From Porphyra umbilicalis (taxonomy: Eukaryota; Rhodophyta; Bangiophyceae; Bangiales; Bangiaceae), in the NCBI GenBank assembly GCA_002049455.2, contig KV918866.1:1-64000 (forward strand): a stretch of DNA of 64,000 nucleotides. Direction: 5' to 3'. Below are positions 33,968 through 45,189 of the stretch, piece after piece. Each line of letters begins with the position of its first letter. Position 1 is the first letter of the stretch. The notes beneath the pieces are model-generated. The model had not been told where the DNA came from. It did not search any database and worked only from the letters and a program-made list of their open reading frames with translations. Position numbers and translations under genes: made by a program.

Positions 33968-34660
33968 GAGCTTTCCCAGCAATGTCGGGCCAACGCCATA
34001 TTGGGCACACGTTGCAGAAACGTGTCTCATATTCGCCGTTGGCCAGTTCTCGGGGCGGGTAACAATGTCGAACGAGCACGCGGCGTTGCCAACCGATGTC
34101 AAGCGAGTTAAAACGCGAATGTACTTCCGTCCGATCCGGCGTCGGAGCCGTTCACCCCAGGGCCAACGAGTTGCCAACGGAGCCACCGTTGGCAACTCGT
34201 TGGCCCTGGGGCCAACGGGTTCTGTGCTCTGATTCGTCCATCGCGGTTTCACGGGGTTAAATGAGTGACATGTGGCAGTTCATATTGTCCTCAGATTGCC
34301 CAATGTATCATATTTTTGTTTCGACAGCTACCCATGGATGGAATATGGTAGCTCTCGAAACTGGGCGGCTGCCTGTCAGCTCGGCCCAATGGTCCCGATC
34401 GTTGGAGCGTGTCACGTATCAATCATGAAATGGCGCGTGGCCGAACGGTGTTTCGGGTCCATCAGACACGCGGCGCGTTGACACAGACACTGCGAAAATG
34501 AGAGGATCGGCGAGGTGAGGGGGCACACGAGGCGGGGATTCGACGAGCGGCCCCGCGTCAGGCCCTCTTCAGGCTGCGACGCGGCCGCTCAGGCCACCAC
34601 GCGTGCCCGCGTGGCGGCCGTGGCCAGCGCCGGTGCGCGCCTTCCCCCCCCCTCCGGCAC
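33968..34660 (+). repeat. Orphan R1 arm inside X
   Basis: Begins GAGCTTTCCCAGCAATGTC directly after TAA and is collinear with the R1 arms of X and Y but in the opposite orientation. No partner end with TAA is found, so it is a truncated element or a rearranged end. A perfect hairpin with 26-base arms and a 5-base loop lies at 34155-34211. Confidence 0.75.
34155..34211. repeat. Perfect 26-base-arm hairpin in R1
   Basis: CCCCAGGGCCAACGAGTTGC plus CAACGG, loop AGCCA, then the exact reverse complement. The same position in the X right arm (45480-45550) has a weaker version. Confidence 0.9.
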
Positions 34661-34679
34661 AGCACGGCAGTGGCGGTGG

Positions 34680-35003
34680 TGTTGGACAATAAGTTTGAAC
34701 TCCTCAGGACCATTCACACCGGTATTGTGGCTGTGGCTGAGCGGTACAATTTTCGGATCCCAACAGGTTATGGGCCCAGAAAAGTCCGGCTAAAGCTGGT
34801 TGGCTCTGCAGGAGGTCGCAGGTTCAAATGTCACCTGAGGGCGACTTGAAATCGCAGGAGCCTGGGGATTGGCTCCGTAAGTGAGACCTGGCGGCTTGAG
34901 GTCCTGTGAAGTTAGGAGGAGTGTTGGACTTATTGAACTCCCCAGGACAATTCACACCGGTATTGTGGCTGTGGCTGAGTGGTACAATTTTCGAATCCCA
35001 ACA
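34680..35003 (+). mobile_element. TRIM-like miniature LTR element
   Basis: Two direct repeats of 86 and 82 bases (34680-34765, 34922-35003), both TGTTGGAC...AACA, enclose about 155 bases. The interior starts with GGTTATGGGCCCAG and ends in a purine tract (GTTAGGAGGAG). This is the layout of a terminal-repeat retrotransposon in miniature. Its right repeat abuts the copia interior at 35004, with the same primer-binding sequence. Confidence 0.6.
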
Positions 35004-35167
35004 GGTTATGGGCCCAGAGCCGGGGCTGTGACAAGAGCAAGGTGTGCCAGCTGGTGTCGCGGCGGTCGCGGCAAGTGCGAAGAAGACGAGGTCAAGGTGG
35101 TTCAAGGACGTGACGGTCAAGGCGCACGGCTCGGCAAGGTCGGGACGCGCTACGACAAGCAGGCATC

Positions 35168-38100
35168 ATGGACGGTGGCGCTGCCGGCCTGGGCGGCATC
35201 AATAATGACAAGTTGACGGAGACGGACTTCCACCAGTGGCGCCAGCGGATCAAGATGATCCTGGCGCTGCGCGATCTGGACGACATGCTTGACGAAGACG
35301 GCAAGCCGACGGACGCGGAGGACCGCGAGTTAGCGGTGTGGAAGCGTCGAGACACGAAGGCGAGCGCCATCATCGGGCTCACCCTTGGATCTGAGCAGCC
35401 CGAGCACGTGGCGGGGTGCAAGACGAGGGTGGAAATGTGGTCGACCCTGCAAGGTGTCTTCCACCGCAAGAGTTTGATGAAAAAGATGAAGGCGCGACGC
35501 GAATTCTACATCGTCGCGATGAACGTCGGCGAGGGCATGCTGGGCTTCAGTAATTACGTGCGCAACCTCGGCGAGAATCTCAAGGCTATAAGCGGCGCGG
35601 TGACGGAGATGGACATTGCCATGAGCGTCCTTAACGGGCTGCCATCCAAGTACGAGAACCTGCTGGTGGCTCTCGACGCCAAGGGCGAGGACGAGCTGAG
35701 CCTCGACATTGTCAAGAGCCGCTTGCTTCAGAAGGAGCGGCGGCAGGCGGACAAGTCACTGTCGACCAAGCGCATTGGCGACATGGCACTCGTGGGCGCC
35801 AACTATCGAGGTCAAGGCCGCCGTGGTGACCTCTCCAAGATCGAGTGTTACTTCTGCCATAAGTTTTGGCAAATCCCTCACGATTGCCCAGAGCTCAAGG
35901 CCAAGAAGCAGAGACAGGACAAGGTGGCCGCGATTGCGGCTGACGATGGTAGCGACAGCCACGACGCCATCTGTCTGGTGGGCAATGCGGCTGACACCGA
36001 TGACATCTCCAAGTCGTGGCTTGTCGATTCTGCGGCGTCTGCACACATGTGCTGGATGCGCGGGTGCTTCGACGACTACCAGACGACCACGGGACGCAGC
36101 GTCACAATAGGTGACAAGGGGTCCGTGGCCACGGGGGGCGTCGGAACCGTCGTGCTCAATGTCATTGTTCACCGCAAGACGCGCAAGATCAAGTTGGAGA
36201 AGGTACTCAATGTTCCTACCATGGGCTTCAACCTCATGTCGGTCGGCATGATGGAGGAGCGTGGTGCGGAAGTGTCATTCAAGGGTGGTAAGACGATCAT
36301 CAAGAATAGCGACAAGGTCGCTGCGTGTGGCACGCGGAAGAGTGGGCTCTACCACCTGGACATGGCCCCACTGTTGGATATTGCTGCGGTGGCCTCTCTT
36401 CAGCTCCGGCATGAACGCTTTGGGCACGTCAACGTGGCTGGCGTTAAGCGGATGATCAAGAACAAGGACATCGATGGACTCAAGTGCTCTTCCATGGCGG
36501 TCAAGGACGTCTGCGAGCCGTGCGTGTATGGAAAGGCGGCTATGACGCCTATGACTAGTGCAGGAGGAGGTCGAGTCAGCAAGCGCCTGCAGCTCGTGCA
36601 CTCGGACCTGGGCGGGCCAATGTCGGAGCCTTCGCGTGGCGGTGCGCTCTACTTTGGCACCTTCACTGACGACTTCTCCCGCTGGACAGACGTAATCTTC
36701 CTGCAGAAAAAGAGCGATCTGCTCTCTGAGTACAAGAATTGGCTGACGAAGGCCCAGCTGCACACGGGAACCAACATCAAGATCCTACGCTCCGACAATG
36801 GCGGCGAGTATGTGTCGAATGCATTCAATTCTCTTCACGATGAGAACGGCACGACGCACCGGACCACAGTGCCCGACACGTCGCAACAGAGCGGGGTTGC
36901 TGAGCTGCTCAACCGAGTTCTCGTGGAGATGGCTCGCATCATGATGCGACACAAGGATGTCGACCAGGATCTTTGGGCGGGTGCCATCAAGACGGCGGTC
37001 TACATCAAGAACCGCGTCACCAACCGTGTGCTTCCCGTAGGCAAGACGCCTCATGAGCTATGGACCGGGAACAAGCCCGACGTAAGCCACATGCGGGTGT
37101 TTGGGTCAACATGCTTGGTGGTACTGCACAAGAGCCACGTCGATGGCAAGTTCGAAGACAAGGCGGCAAAGAGCATTTTCGTGGTCTATCCCGACGGCAG
37201 CAAGGCGTACAAGGTCATCCTCGACGACGGCAAGGTCGTCAAGGCACGAAGCGTTGTGTTCGCCGAGACGAACGTAAGCGAGGTGGCAGAAGTTGCAGAG
37301 GAGCTTCCCGGAGACGAAAACGTCGGAGTCCAGACGGGTTTGTGCTCTGCAAGCGACGGCGAAGACGTGGATGCTGACAATGAAGACAAGGATGAAAAGC
37401 AAGACGATGGATCTGACAAGTCCGCGGACGACAATCAAGGTTGTGGCGGCTCTCAAGACACGCTGCGTCGGAGCGGCAGAGCGCGGCGACCCCCTGTCGA
37501 GTACTGGCCTCCGGCGAGCCTGGTTGCTCACGAGGCGCCCACGACGTACGAGCAAGCCGTTCAAGGGCAGGAATCGGATGAGTGGCAGATTGCCATGGAC
37601 GAGGAGATGGAGGCCATCCGCAAGAACAAGACTTGGCGCTTGACGGATCGCCCGGCCAGTCGACGCGTGCTGAAGGGCAAGTGGGTGTACAAGGTCAAGA
37701 ACGAGGTTGACAAGAACGGGGACAACACGACGCGGCACAAGGCGCGCCTGTGCTTCATGGGGAACCGGCAGATCAAGGGGCTCGACTTCAACGAGACGTT
37801 CGCGCCGGTGGCCAAGTTCACTACCATCCGATGCATCCTGGCGATGACGGCGGCGAACGGGTGGGAGCTACATGAGATGGACGTCAAGACGGCATTCCTC
37901 AACGGCGACCTCGACGAGGAGGTCTACATGGAGCAGCCAGACGGCTATGTCGATACGACGTATCCTGACAAGGTGTGTAGTCTCCTCCAAGCGCTGTATG
38001 GGCTGAAGCAAGCTCCCAAAATGTGGTACGCCAAGCTCGACGACTTCCTCAAGTCGCAGGGGTTTGACAACATTGACTCAGATGCATGCCTCTACTTCCT

Positions 38101-39094
38101 CATGGATGACGGCGAAGTTATCATCGTCCTGAAGTTCGTCGACGATCTCCTGTTGGTGGCATCAAGCCTGGCGGCGATCCACAAGATTAAGGACGCTCTG
38201 CACAAGCGTTTTGAGATGAAGGACCTGGGCGAGTCGAAGGTCATCCTCGGGCTAGAGATTAGGCGTGACAAGGCGTTGGGCACCCTCAAGCTGTCGCAGG
38301 GCAAGTACGCGGCGCAAGTGCCGGAGAAGTTCGGGATGGCGGAGTGCGACCCGATCGGAACGCCGCTGGAGGTGGGCCTTCAGCTGGTCAAGGCCTACGA
38401 AAGCGACCGCGCGCTGCCGTACCGCGAAGCCGTCGGCAGTCTAATGTACCTGATGGTCGGGACACGTCCTGACCTCGCCTTCGCTATCGGGAAGCTGATT
38501 CGATTTGTTTCGTGCTACGGCAAGGAGCATTGGGCGGCGATCAAGCGCGTTCTACGGTATGTCAAGGGTTCGATGGACAAGGGGCTGGTCTTCGAAAAGA
38601 ACTCTTCCTGTGTTCTACAAGGCTTTAGTGATGCCGACTGGGCGGGTGACCACGAGACGCGACGTTCTACGACGGGCTTCACCTTCATCTTTGGCGGAGC
38701 AGCCGTCAGCTGGGGTTCTAAATTGCAGAAGACGGTGGCGCCGTCGACGATAGAAGCCGAGTACATGGCTCTATGTGAGGCCAGCAAGGAAGCTGTTTGG
38801 TTCATCAAGCTCGTGCAAAACGTGGCAACTCAAGGGCTGCGGACAGCGATCTCGGGCGGGCCGATCATTATCAAGGTCGACAACAGCGGGTGCATTGACA
38901 TCTCCAAGAACCCTGTCGAGAATAAGCGCACTAAGCACATCGACATTCGCTACCACTTTGTGCGCGAGGCCATCACAAAGGACAAGGTGACACTGGAGCA
39001 TTGTGCAACGGACGACATGGTGGCGGACCCGATGACGAAGAAGCTCGGCAAGATCAAGCAAGACCAGCATGTCGAGGCCATGGGGCTTTGCTGA
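35168..39094 (+). CDS. Ty1/copia gag-pol polyprotein, copy A
   Basis: A single open frame of 1308 codons. Visible order: gag with a Cys/His knuckle near residue 230, protease WLVDSAASAHMCW near 285, pre-integrase and integrase near 410-650, RT near 800-1080 (MDVKTAFLNGDLDEEVYMEQ) and RNase H near 1150-1300. The integrase-before-RT order is diagnostic for Ty1/copia. Looks whole. Confidence 0.9.
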   Translation: MDGGAAGLGGINNDKLTETDFHQWRQRIKMILALRDLDDMLDEDGKPTDAEDRELAVWKRRDTKASAIIGLTLGSEQPEHVAGCKTRVEMWSTLQGVFHRKSLMKKMKARREFYIVAMNVGEGMLGFSNYVRNLGENLKAISGAVTEMDIAMSVLNGLPSKYENLLVALDAKGEDELSLDIVKSRLLQKERRQADKSLSTKRIGDMALVGANYRGQGRRGDLSKIECYFCHKFWQIPHDCPELKAKKQRQDKVAAIAADDGSDSHDAICLVGNAADTDDISKSWLVDSAASAHMCWMRGCFDDYQTTTGRSVTIGDKGSVATGGVGTVVLNVIVHRKTRKIKLEKVLNVPTMGFNLMSVGMMEERGAEVSFKGGKTIIKNSDKVAACGTRKSGLYHLDMAPLLDIAAVASLQLRHERFGHVNVAGVKRMIKNKDIDGLKCSSMAVKDVCEPCVYGKAAMTPMTSAGGGRVSKRLQLVHSDLGGPMSEPSRGGALYFGTFTDDFSRWTDVIFLQKKSDLLSEYKNWLTKAQLHTGTNIKILRSDNGGEYVSNAFNSLHDENGTTHRTTVPDTSQQSGVAELLNRVLVEMARIMMRHKDVDQDLWAGAIKTAVYIKNRVTNRVLPVGKTPHELWTGNKPDVSHMRVFGSTCLVVLHKSHVDGKFEDKAAKSIFVVYPDGSKAYKVILDDGKVVKARSVVFAETNVSEVAEVAEELPGDENVGVQTGLCSASDGEDVDADNEDKDEKQDDGSDKSADDNQGCGGSQDTLRRSGRARRPPVEYWPPASLVAHEAPTTYEQAVQGQESDEWQIAMDEEMEAIRKNKTWRLTDRPASRRVLKGKWVYKVKNEVDKNGDNTTRHKARLCFMGNRQIKGLDFNETFAPVAKFTTIRCILAMTAANGWELHEMDVKTAFLNGDLDEEVYMEQPDGYVDTTYPDKVCSLLQALYGLKQAPKMWYAKLDDFLKSQGFDNIDSDACLYFLMDDGEVIIVLKFVDDLLLVASSLAAIHKIKDALHKRFEMKDLGESKVILGLEIRRDKALGTLKLSQGKYAAQVPEKFGMAECDPIGTPLEVGLQLVKAYESDRALPYREAVGSLMYLMVGTRPDLAFAIGKLIRFVSCYGKEHWAAIKRVLRYVKGSMDKGLVFEKNSSCVLQGFSDADWAGDHETRRSTTGFTFIFGGAAVSWGSKLQKTVAPSTIEAEYMALCEASKEAVWFIKLVQNVATQGLRTAISGGPIIIKVDNSGCIDISKNPVENKRTKHIDIRYHFVREAITKDKVTLEHCATDDMVADPMTKKLGKIKQDQHVEAMGLC

Positions 39095-39128
39095 ATACAA
39101 GAACCACCGCGGCAACAAGCAAGGAGAA

Positions 39129-39547
39129 GTGTTGGACTGTAATGCTCGTCGCCGACTCCACTGGCGGTTCGCGGATGGATGATGGTCGGTGACCCTTATG
39201 GTACCCCACATGGTACATTTGCAAGACGTGGTCAAGTTGCACACATTTGTGTTGGGTCATCTTGGGGCGTTACTTTTGGCATGTTTTAGATTTGATCTTC
39301 GCTTTGCTCTAGTGGCTTTTGATTTGGTGAGTGATTCGATTTGGTGCGAGGGCGTGGGCGTCGGTGTGGGCGCGAGAGGGGGGAGCACTTGGGCCGGTGG
39401 GGACAATTTGAAAGGTGCTCTCGGTTGGGAGAGGCGGGCGATCCTTAGGACAACCAACAAAGCACGTTCGCACACACACACACAAGCTCAAGCCACTCAA
39501 CCACTTCACCGTGGTCCCCCATCCCCTATTTCCTCTGCATTTCAACA
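39129..39547 (+). repeat. Copia LTR shared between copies A and B
   Basis: TGTTGGACTG...TTTCAACA, 419 bases. It serves as 3' LTR of copy A and 5' LTR of copy B. Confidence 0.85.
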
Positions 39548-39563
39548 GGTTATGGGCCCAGAG
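39548..39563 (+). other. Copia primer-binding site
   Basis: GGTTATGGGCCCAG is complementary to the anticodon arm of eukaryotic initiator tRNA-Met (CUGGGCCCAUAACC). The same sequence follows the short LTRs at 34766 and 35004. Priming by an internal tRNA-iMet fragment is known for Drosophila copia. Confidence 0.75.
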
Positions 39564-39711
39564 CCGGGGCTGTGACAAGGGCAAGGTGTGCCAGACGGCG
39601 TCGCGGCGGTCGCGACAAGTGCGAAGAAGACGAGTGCAAGGTGGTTCGAAGACGTGTCGGTCAAGGCGCAAGGTTCGGCAAGATCGGGACGCGCTACGAC
39701 AAGCAGGCATC

Positions 39712-42700
39712 ATGGACGGTGGCGCTGCCGGCATGGGCGGCATCAATAATGACAAGTTGACGGAGACGGACTTCCACCAGTGGCGCCAGCGGATCAAGAT
39801 GATCCTGGCGCTGCGCGATCTGGACGACATGCTTGACGAAGACGGCAAGCCGACGGACGCGGAGGACCGCGAGTTAGCGGTGTGGAAGCGTCGAGACACG
39901 AAGGCGAGCGCCATCATCGGGCTCACCCTTGGATCTGAGCAGCCCGAGCACGTGGCGGGGTGCAAGACGACGGCGGAAATGTGGTCGACCCTGCAAGGCG
40001 TCTTCCAGCGCAAGAGTTTGATGAACAAGATGAAGGCGCGACGCGCATTCTACACCGTCACGATGAACGTCGGCGAGGGCATGCTGGGCTTCAGTAATTA
40101 CGTGCGCAACCTCGGCGAGAACCTCAAGGCCATGGGCGGCGAGGTGACGGAGATGGATGTCGCCATGAGCGTTCTCAACGGGCTGACGTCAAAGTATGAG
40201 AGCCTGCTGGTGGCTCTCGACGCCAAGGGCGAGGACGAGCTAAGCCTCGACTTTGTCAAGAGCCGCTTGCTTCAGGAGGAGCGGCGTCAGGCGGACAAGT
40301 CACCGGCGATCAAGCGCATTGGAGACATGGCACTCGTCGGCGCCAACTATCGAGGTCAAGGCCGCCGTGGTGACCTCTCCAAGATCGAGTGTTACTTCTG
40401 CCATAAGTTTGGGCACATCGCTCATGATTGCCCAGAGCTCAAGGCCAAGAAGCAGAGACAGGACAAGGTGGCCGCGATTGCGGCTGACGATGGTAGCGAC
40501 AGCCACGACGCCATCTGTCTGGTGGGCAATGCGGCTGACACCGATGACATCTCCAAGTCGTGGCTTGTCGATTCTGCGGCGTCTGCACACATGTGCTGGA
40601 TGCGCGGGTGCTTCGACGACTACCAGACGACCACGGGACGCAGCGTCACAATGGGTGACAAGGGGTCCGTGGCCACGGGGGGCGTCGGAACCGTCGTGCT
40701 CAACGTCATCGTTCAAGGCAAGACGCGCAAGCTCAAGTTGGAGAAGGTGCTCCATGTTCCTACTATGGGCTTCAACCTCATGTCGGTCGGCATGATGGAG
40801 GAATGCGGTGCGGAAGTGTCGTTCAAGCGCGCTATGTCCATCATCAAGATGAACGAGAAAATTGCTGCGTGCGGCACGCGTAAGAACGGGCTCTACCACC
40901 TGGACATGGCCCCTATGTCGGATGTTGCTGCGGTGGCCTCTCTGCAGCCATGGCATGAGCGTCTTGGCCACGTGAACGTGGCAGGCGTCTAGAGGATGAT
41001 CAAAAACAAGGACGTAGACGGACTCAAGTGCACCTCCATGGTGGTCAAGGACATCTGCGAGCCGTGCGTGTACGGCAAGGCGGCAATGACACCTATGCCT
41101 AGCGCAAGAAGCGTTCGTGTGACCAGGCGGCTCCAGCTCGTGCACTCGGACCTCGGTGGACCTATGTCAGAACCTTTTCGTGGCGGAGCGCTCTACTTCG
41201 GCACGTTCACCGACGACTTCTCTAGCTGGACGGACGTGGTCTTCTTGCACAAGAAGAGCGATCTTCTCGCGGTGTGCAAGAAGTGGCTGACCAAGGCGCA
41301 GCTGCACAACGGCAAAAAGATCAAGGTGCTCCGGTCCGACAACGGCGGCGAGTACGTGTCGTCCGCATTCAAGACACTTCATGGTGAGAACGGCACGACG
41401 CACCAGACGACGGTGCCCGACAAGCCGCAGCAGAACGGGGTTGCTGAGCGACTCAACCGAGTTCTCGTGGAGATGGCTCGCACCATGATGCGACACAAGG
41501 ACGTCGACCAGGATCTTTGGGCGGATGCCATCAAGACGGCGGTCTACACCAAGAACCGCGTCACCAGCCGGGCGCTTCCCGTAGGCAAGACGCCTCATGA
41601 GCTATGGACCGGGAACAAGCCCGACGTAAGCCACATGCGGGTGTTTGGGTCAACATGCTGGGTGGTACTGCACAAGAGCCACGTCGATGGCAAGTTCGGA
41701 GACAAGGCGGCAAAGAGCATTTTCGTGGTCTATCCCGACGGCAGCAAGGCGTACAAGGTCATCCTCGACGACGGCAAGGTCGTCAAGGCGCGAAGCGTCG
41801 TTTTCTCCGAGAACAACTCAAGGAAGGTTGCAGATGTTCCAGAGGACTCACCCGTGGACGAAGTCGTGGAAGGCGACACGGGTTTGGATGCCGACAGCAA
41901 CGACCAAGACGTCGACGCTGAAGACGACCAAGACGTCGACGCTGAAGATGACGGCGGAGACGACCAGCAAGATGATTGATCGCAAAAATCGGCAGACGAC
42001 AATCAAGGTTCTGCCGGATCTCAAGACACGCTGCGTCGGAGCGGCAGATCGCGGAGGCCGCCGGTTGAGTACTGGCGTCCAATGAGCCTCGTTGCTCACG
42101 AGGCTCCCATGACGTATGGGCAAGCAGTTCAAGGACAAGAGTCGACCAAGTGGCGGGCCGCAATGGACCAAGAGATGGACTCTATCCGCAAGAACAAGAC
42201 ATGGCGCTTGACGGATCGCCCGGTCGGCGGACGCGTGCTCAAGGGCAAGTGGGTTTACAAGGTCAAGAACGAGCTGGACAAGGTCGGGAACAACACGACG
42301 CGGCACAAGGCGCGCCTGTGCTTTATGGGCAATCGGCAGATCAAGGGGCTTGACTTCAACAAGACGTTTGCGCCGGTGGCCAAGTTCACTACCATCCGAT
42401 GCATCCTGGCGATGACGGCGGCGAACGGGTGGGAGCTGCATCAGATGGACGTCAAGACGGCATTCCTCAACGGCGACCTCGACGAGGAGGTCTACATGGA
42501 GCAGCCGGAGGGCTACGTCGATCCCACGTATCCGGACAATGTGTCCCGTCTTCTCCAAGCGCTGTATGGGCTTAAGCGAGCCCCCAAGATGTGTTACGCC
42601 AAGCTTGACGCCTTCCTCAAGTCGCAAGGGTTTGACAACCTCGACCTGGATGCCTGCCTCTACCTTCAGATGGATGACGGTGAGATCATCATCGTCCTGG

Positions 42701-43662
42701 TGTACGTCGACGATCTTCTTCTGGTCGGGTCAAGCATGAAGGCGATTAACAAAATCAAGAACGCGCTTCGCAAGCGCTTCGAAATGAAGGACCTGGGCGA
42801 GGCCAAGGTCATCCTCGGGCTGGAGATCAGCCGTGACAAGACGTTGGGCACATTCAAGCTGTCGCAGGGCAAGTACGCGGGACAAGTGCCCGAGAAGTTC
42901 GGTATGGCGGAGTGCAACCCGATCGCGACTCCGTTGGAGGTCGGGCTGCAGCTGGCTAAGTCGGAGAAGAGCGACGAGTCTCTTCCTTATCGCGAGGCCG
43001 TCGGAAGCCTGATGTACCTGATGGTCGAAACGCGTCCTGATCTCGCCTTTGCGGTCGGCAAGCTAAGCCGTTTCGTGTCTGGGTACGGGACGGAGCACTG
43101 GGCGGCTGTGAAGCGCGTCCTCCAATATGTCTAGGGGTCTGTCGACAAGGGCCTGGTCTACAACAAGTCCGCGTCGGGCATCCTCCAAGGTTTCAGTGAT
43201 GCCGACTGGGCAGGTGACTACGAGACGCGGCGGTCTACGACGGGCTTCATGTTCATCTTTGGCGGGGCGGCCGTCAGCTGGGCTTCGAAGTTGCAGAAGA
43301 CGGTGGCGCTATCTACCATTGAGGCGGAGTACATGACTCTTTGCGAGGCCAGCAAGGAAGCTGTTTGGCTCGACGAACTCATCCAACGCTTCACCATGCT
43401 CGTGAAGCAGTCGGACAACTTGGTTGGGCCGGTTAACATCAAGGTCAACAACAGCGGCTGCATCGACATCGCCAAGAATCCCGTCGAGCACAAGCGCACC
43501 AAGCACATCGACATTCGCTACCACTTTGTGCGGGATGCGATCACGACGGACAAGGTCATCCTCGAGCACTGCCCAATGGACGAGATGGCGGCGGACCCGA
43601 TGACGAAGGAGCTCACCAAGGTCACGCACGATAAGCATGTCAAGACGATGGGTATGTGTTGA
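39712..43662 (+). pseudogene. Copia gag-pol of copy B (fossil)
   Basis: Same domain order as copy A; a few breaks. Confidence 0.85.
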
Positions 43663-43827
43663 CTTCAAGTACGTGCCGTAAGTACATCCGGATGTAAGTA
43701 CATTGCTCCTCCAAGGCAGCCATGACGGGCGGCATCGGATTTGGGACGTCAAGATTCTAGGCGGACTTACTTCTCGACAAGCACTTCAAGGGCGGTCAGC
43801 TGTCAGGCGGCGTCAAGCAAGGGGGCG

Positions 43828-44372
43828 TGTTGGAATGTCATGCTCAACGCCGCTGTGAGCCCTCCTGCTGTAAAAAGCAGAATTCAAGAAACCAGGTATT
43901 GACAGGGTTTGAACCCCCGACTCCCGGACGCGACCCGATGATCGCGCCTATTGAGAGTGGGTGCCATACTTCCCACTAGGCTACCCATGCGACTTCTTCG
44001 CGGTTTGGTGACCGCTGGTGAATTCGACATTTGTACCCGTGCGATTTTGAGTGAAATAGTTGCGATTTCACATTTTTTGTTCTTGCGCTTCTGATGCTTT
44101 GATTTGCGTGGGCTTTGCTTTGATCCCTGATGCTTTGATTTGGTGAGCGTTTTGACTTAGAGTGTGGGCGGGCGCGTGCGGGGGCGAGCTGCTTGGGCTG
44201 CGTGGTGGGCTTGAGTGCTCCGACTTGGACTACTTGAGGAGTGCCCTTGATGGGAAGAGGGGCGCTTTGGAGAGACAACCAACAAAGCACGTTCGCACAC
44301 ATACACACAAGCTCAAGCCACTCAACCACTTCACTGTGGTCCCCCATCCCCTATCCCCACTGCGTTTCAACA
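43828..44372 (+). repeat. Copia 3' LTR of copy B, with tRNA-like insertion
   Basis: TGTTGGAATG...GTTTCAACA, 545 bases. It is about 126 bases longer than its partner, largely because of the tRNA-like stretch at 43894-43986. Confidence 0.8.
43894..43986 (-). other. tRNA-like sequence inside copia LTR
   Basis: On the minus strand it has an A-box-like TAGCCTAGTGGG near the 5' end and a B-box-like GGTTCAAACCC. A loop CTCTCAA would give a CTC (Glu) anticodon, but the anticodon and T stems pair poorly. A tRNA-derived SINE head or tRNA pseudogene is more likely than a working tRNA. Confidence 0.5.
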
Positions 44373-45180
44373 CCGTCAGCGGCTGGCGGTGGCGACCGAC
44401 GTCGGTGGCGCTGCTCGGCCCGGGCGGGGGCGGGGGTCGCTGGGTTCGTTGTGTTGGGCGGGGATGGAGGCGGGGGCGACGACGGCGTGGGCGGCGGTAG
44501 ATGGGGTTGCAGGTCGGCGTGTGCGGCGGCGGGGCTGGCGACGGCGGCGGCGGTGACGGCGTGTGGCCCGCACGGTGATGGTGCGGACGGGGGTCGGTGC
44601 GGTAACGGCGGGCCGCGAGGGCCGCCGTCGGCCGCGGGTACGGTGGCTCCGGCGGGCGCTAGCATCGGCGGCGGTCGGTTGCGGCATGGAGGCGCACGGC
44701 GACGACGACGACGGGGGCGCGAGTGGCGGCGACGATCGGCGGGGGAGGCGGCGAAAGCGGCCGGTGCGGGGGGCGGAGGCGATCGGCGGGGGAGGGGGGG
44801 CGGACGGCCACGACAGGGACGGTAGCGCGGGTTGCGGCGGCGGTCGGTGGCGGGGGCGGGGGTCACGGCAACGGTCGGCGGGGGCAGCGGCGACGTGAGC
44901 GCGGCGGCGGGGGTGCCGGTGCGCGCGGGTGGCGTGGGGGGGGGGCAGTACGCACGCGCGCGGGACGCGGGGGTGGGTGGTAGAGAGGGCGTTATTTGTG
45001 GCCGCCCAGGCGTCTGTTGTGTGGGCTGTGAGTGGCTGTGGGGGTGTGGCGGTGGTCAGAGGCGCCCTGGGGTGCTGTCATGGGGAGAGGGTTCTGCTCA
45101 GTTCACTACGTGGCCGCAGGTGCGGCCATTTGGCGACCGGTCGCGGGACCGTGGCCCGGCCCCGCCTCGCGTGCTCGCAC
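44373..45180. other. GC-rich interior of X right part
   Basis: GGC/CGG-rich low-complexity DNA similar in style to the core of element Y. Open frames in several phases; none supported as a gene. Confidence 0.5.
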
Positions 45181-45189
45181 GAGCGCTCC

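Larger units (their letters stand above)
35004..39547 (+). mobile_element. Ty1/copia element, copy A
   Basis: The interior starts with the primer-binding sequence GGTTATGGGCCCAG and carries one long gag-pol frame. It ends in the 419-bp LTR at 39129-39547. The coding part looks whole. The 5' repeat is not the expected LTR but the TRIM-like short repeat, so the element is chimeric at its left end. Confidence 0.85.
39129..44372 (+). mobile_element. Ty1/copia element, copy B
   Basis: LTRs at 39129-39547 and 43828-44372, with gag-pol between (about 39712-43662) homologous to copy A. Broken, with about three breaks. A G-rich purine tract precedes the right LTR. The two LTRs are clearly diverged, so it is old. 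Confidence 0.85.

Noticed and set aside
43894-43986. Functional tRNA-Glu gene
   Set aside because: A and B boxes are visible, but the anticodon and T stems pair poorly and it sits inside an LTR.
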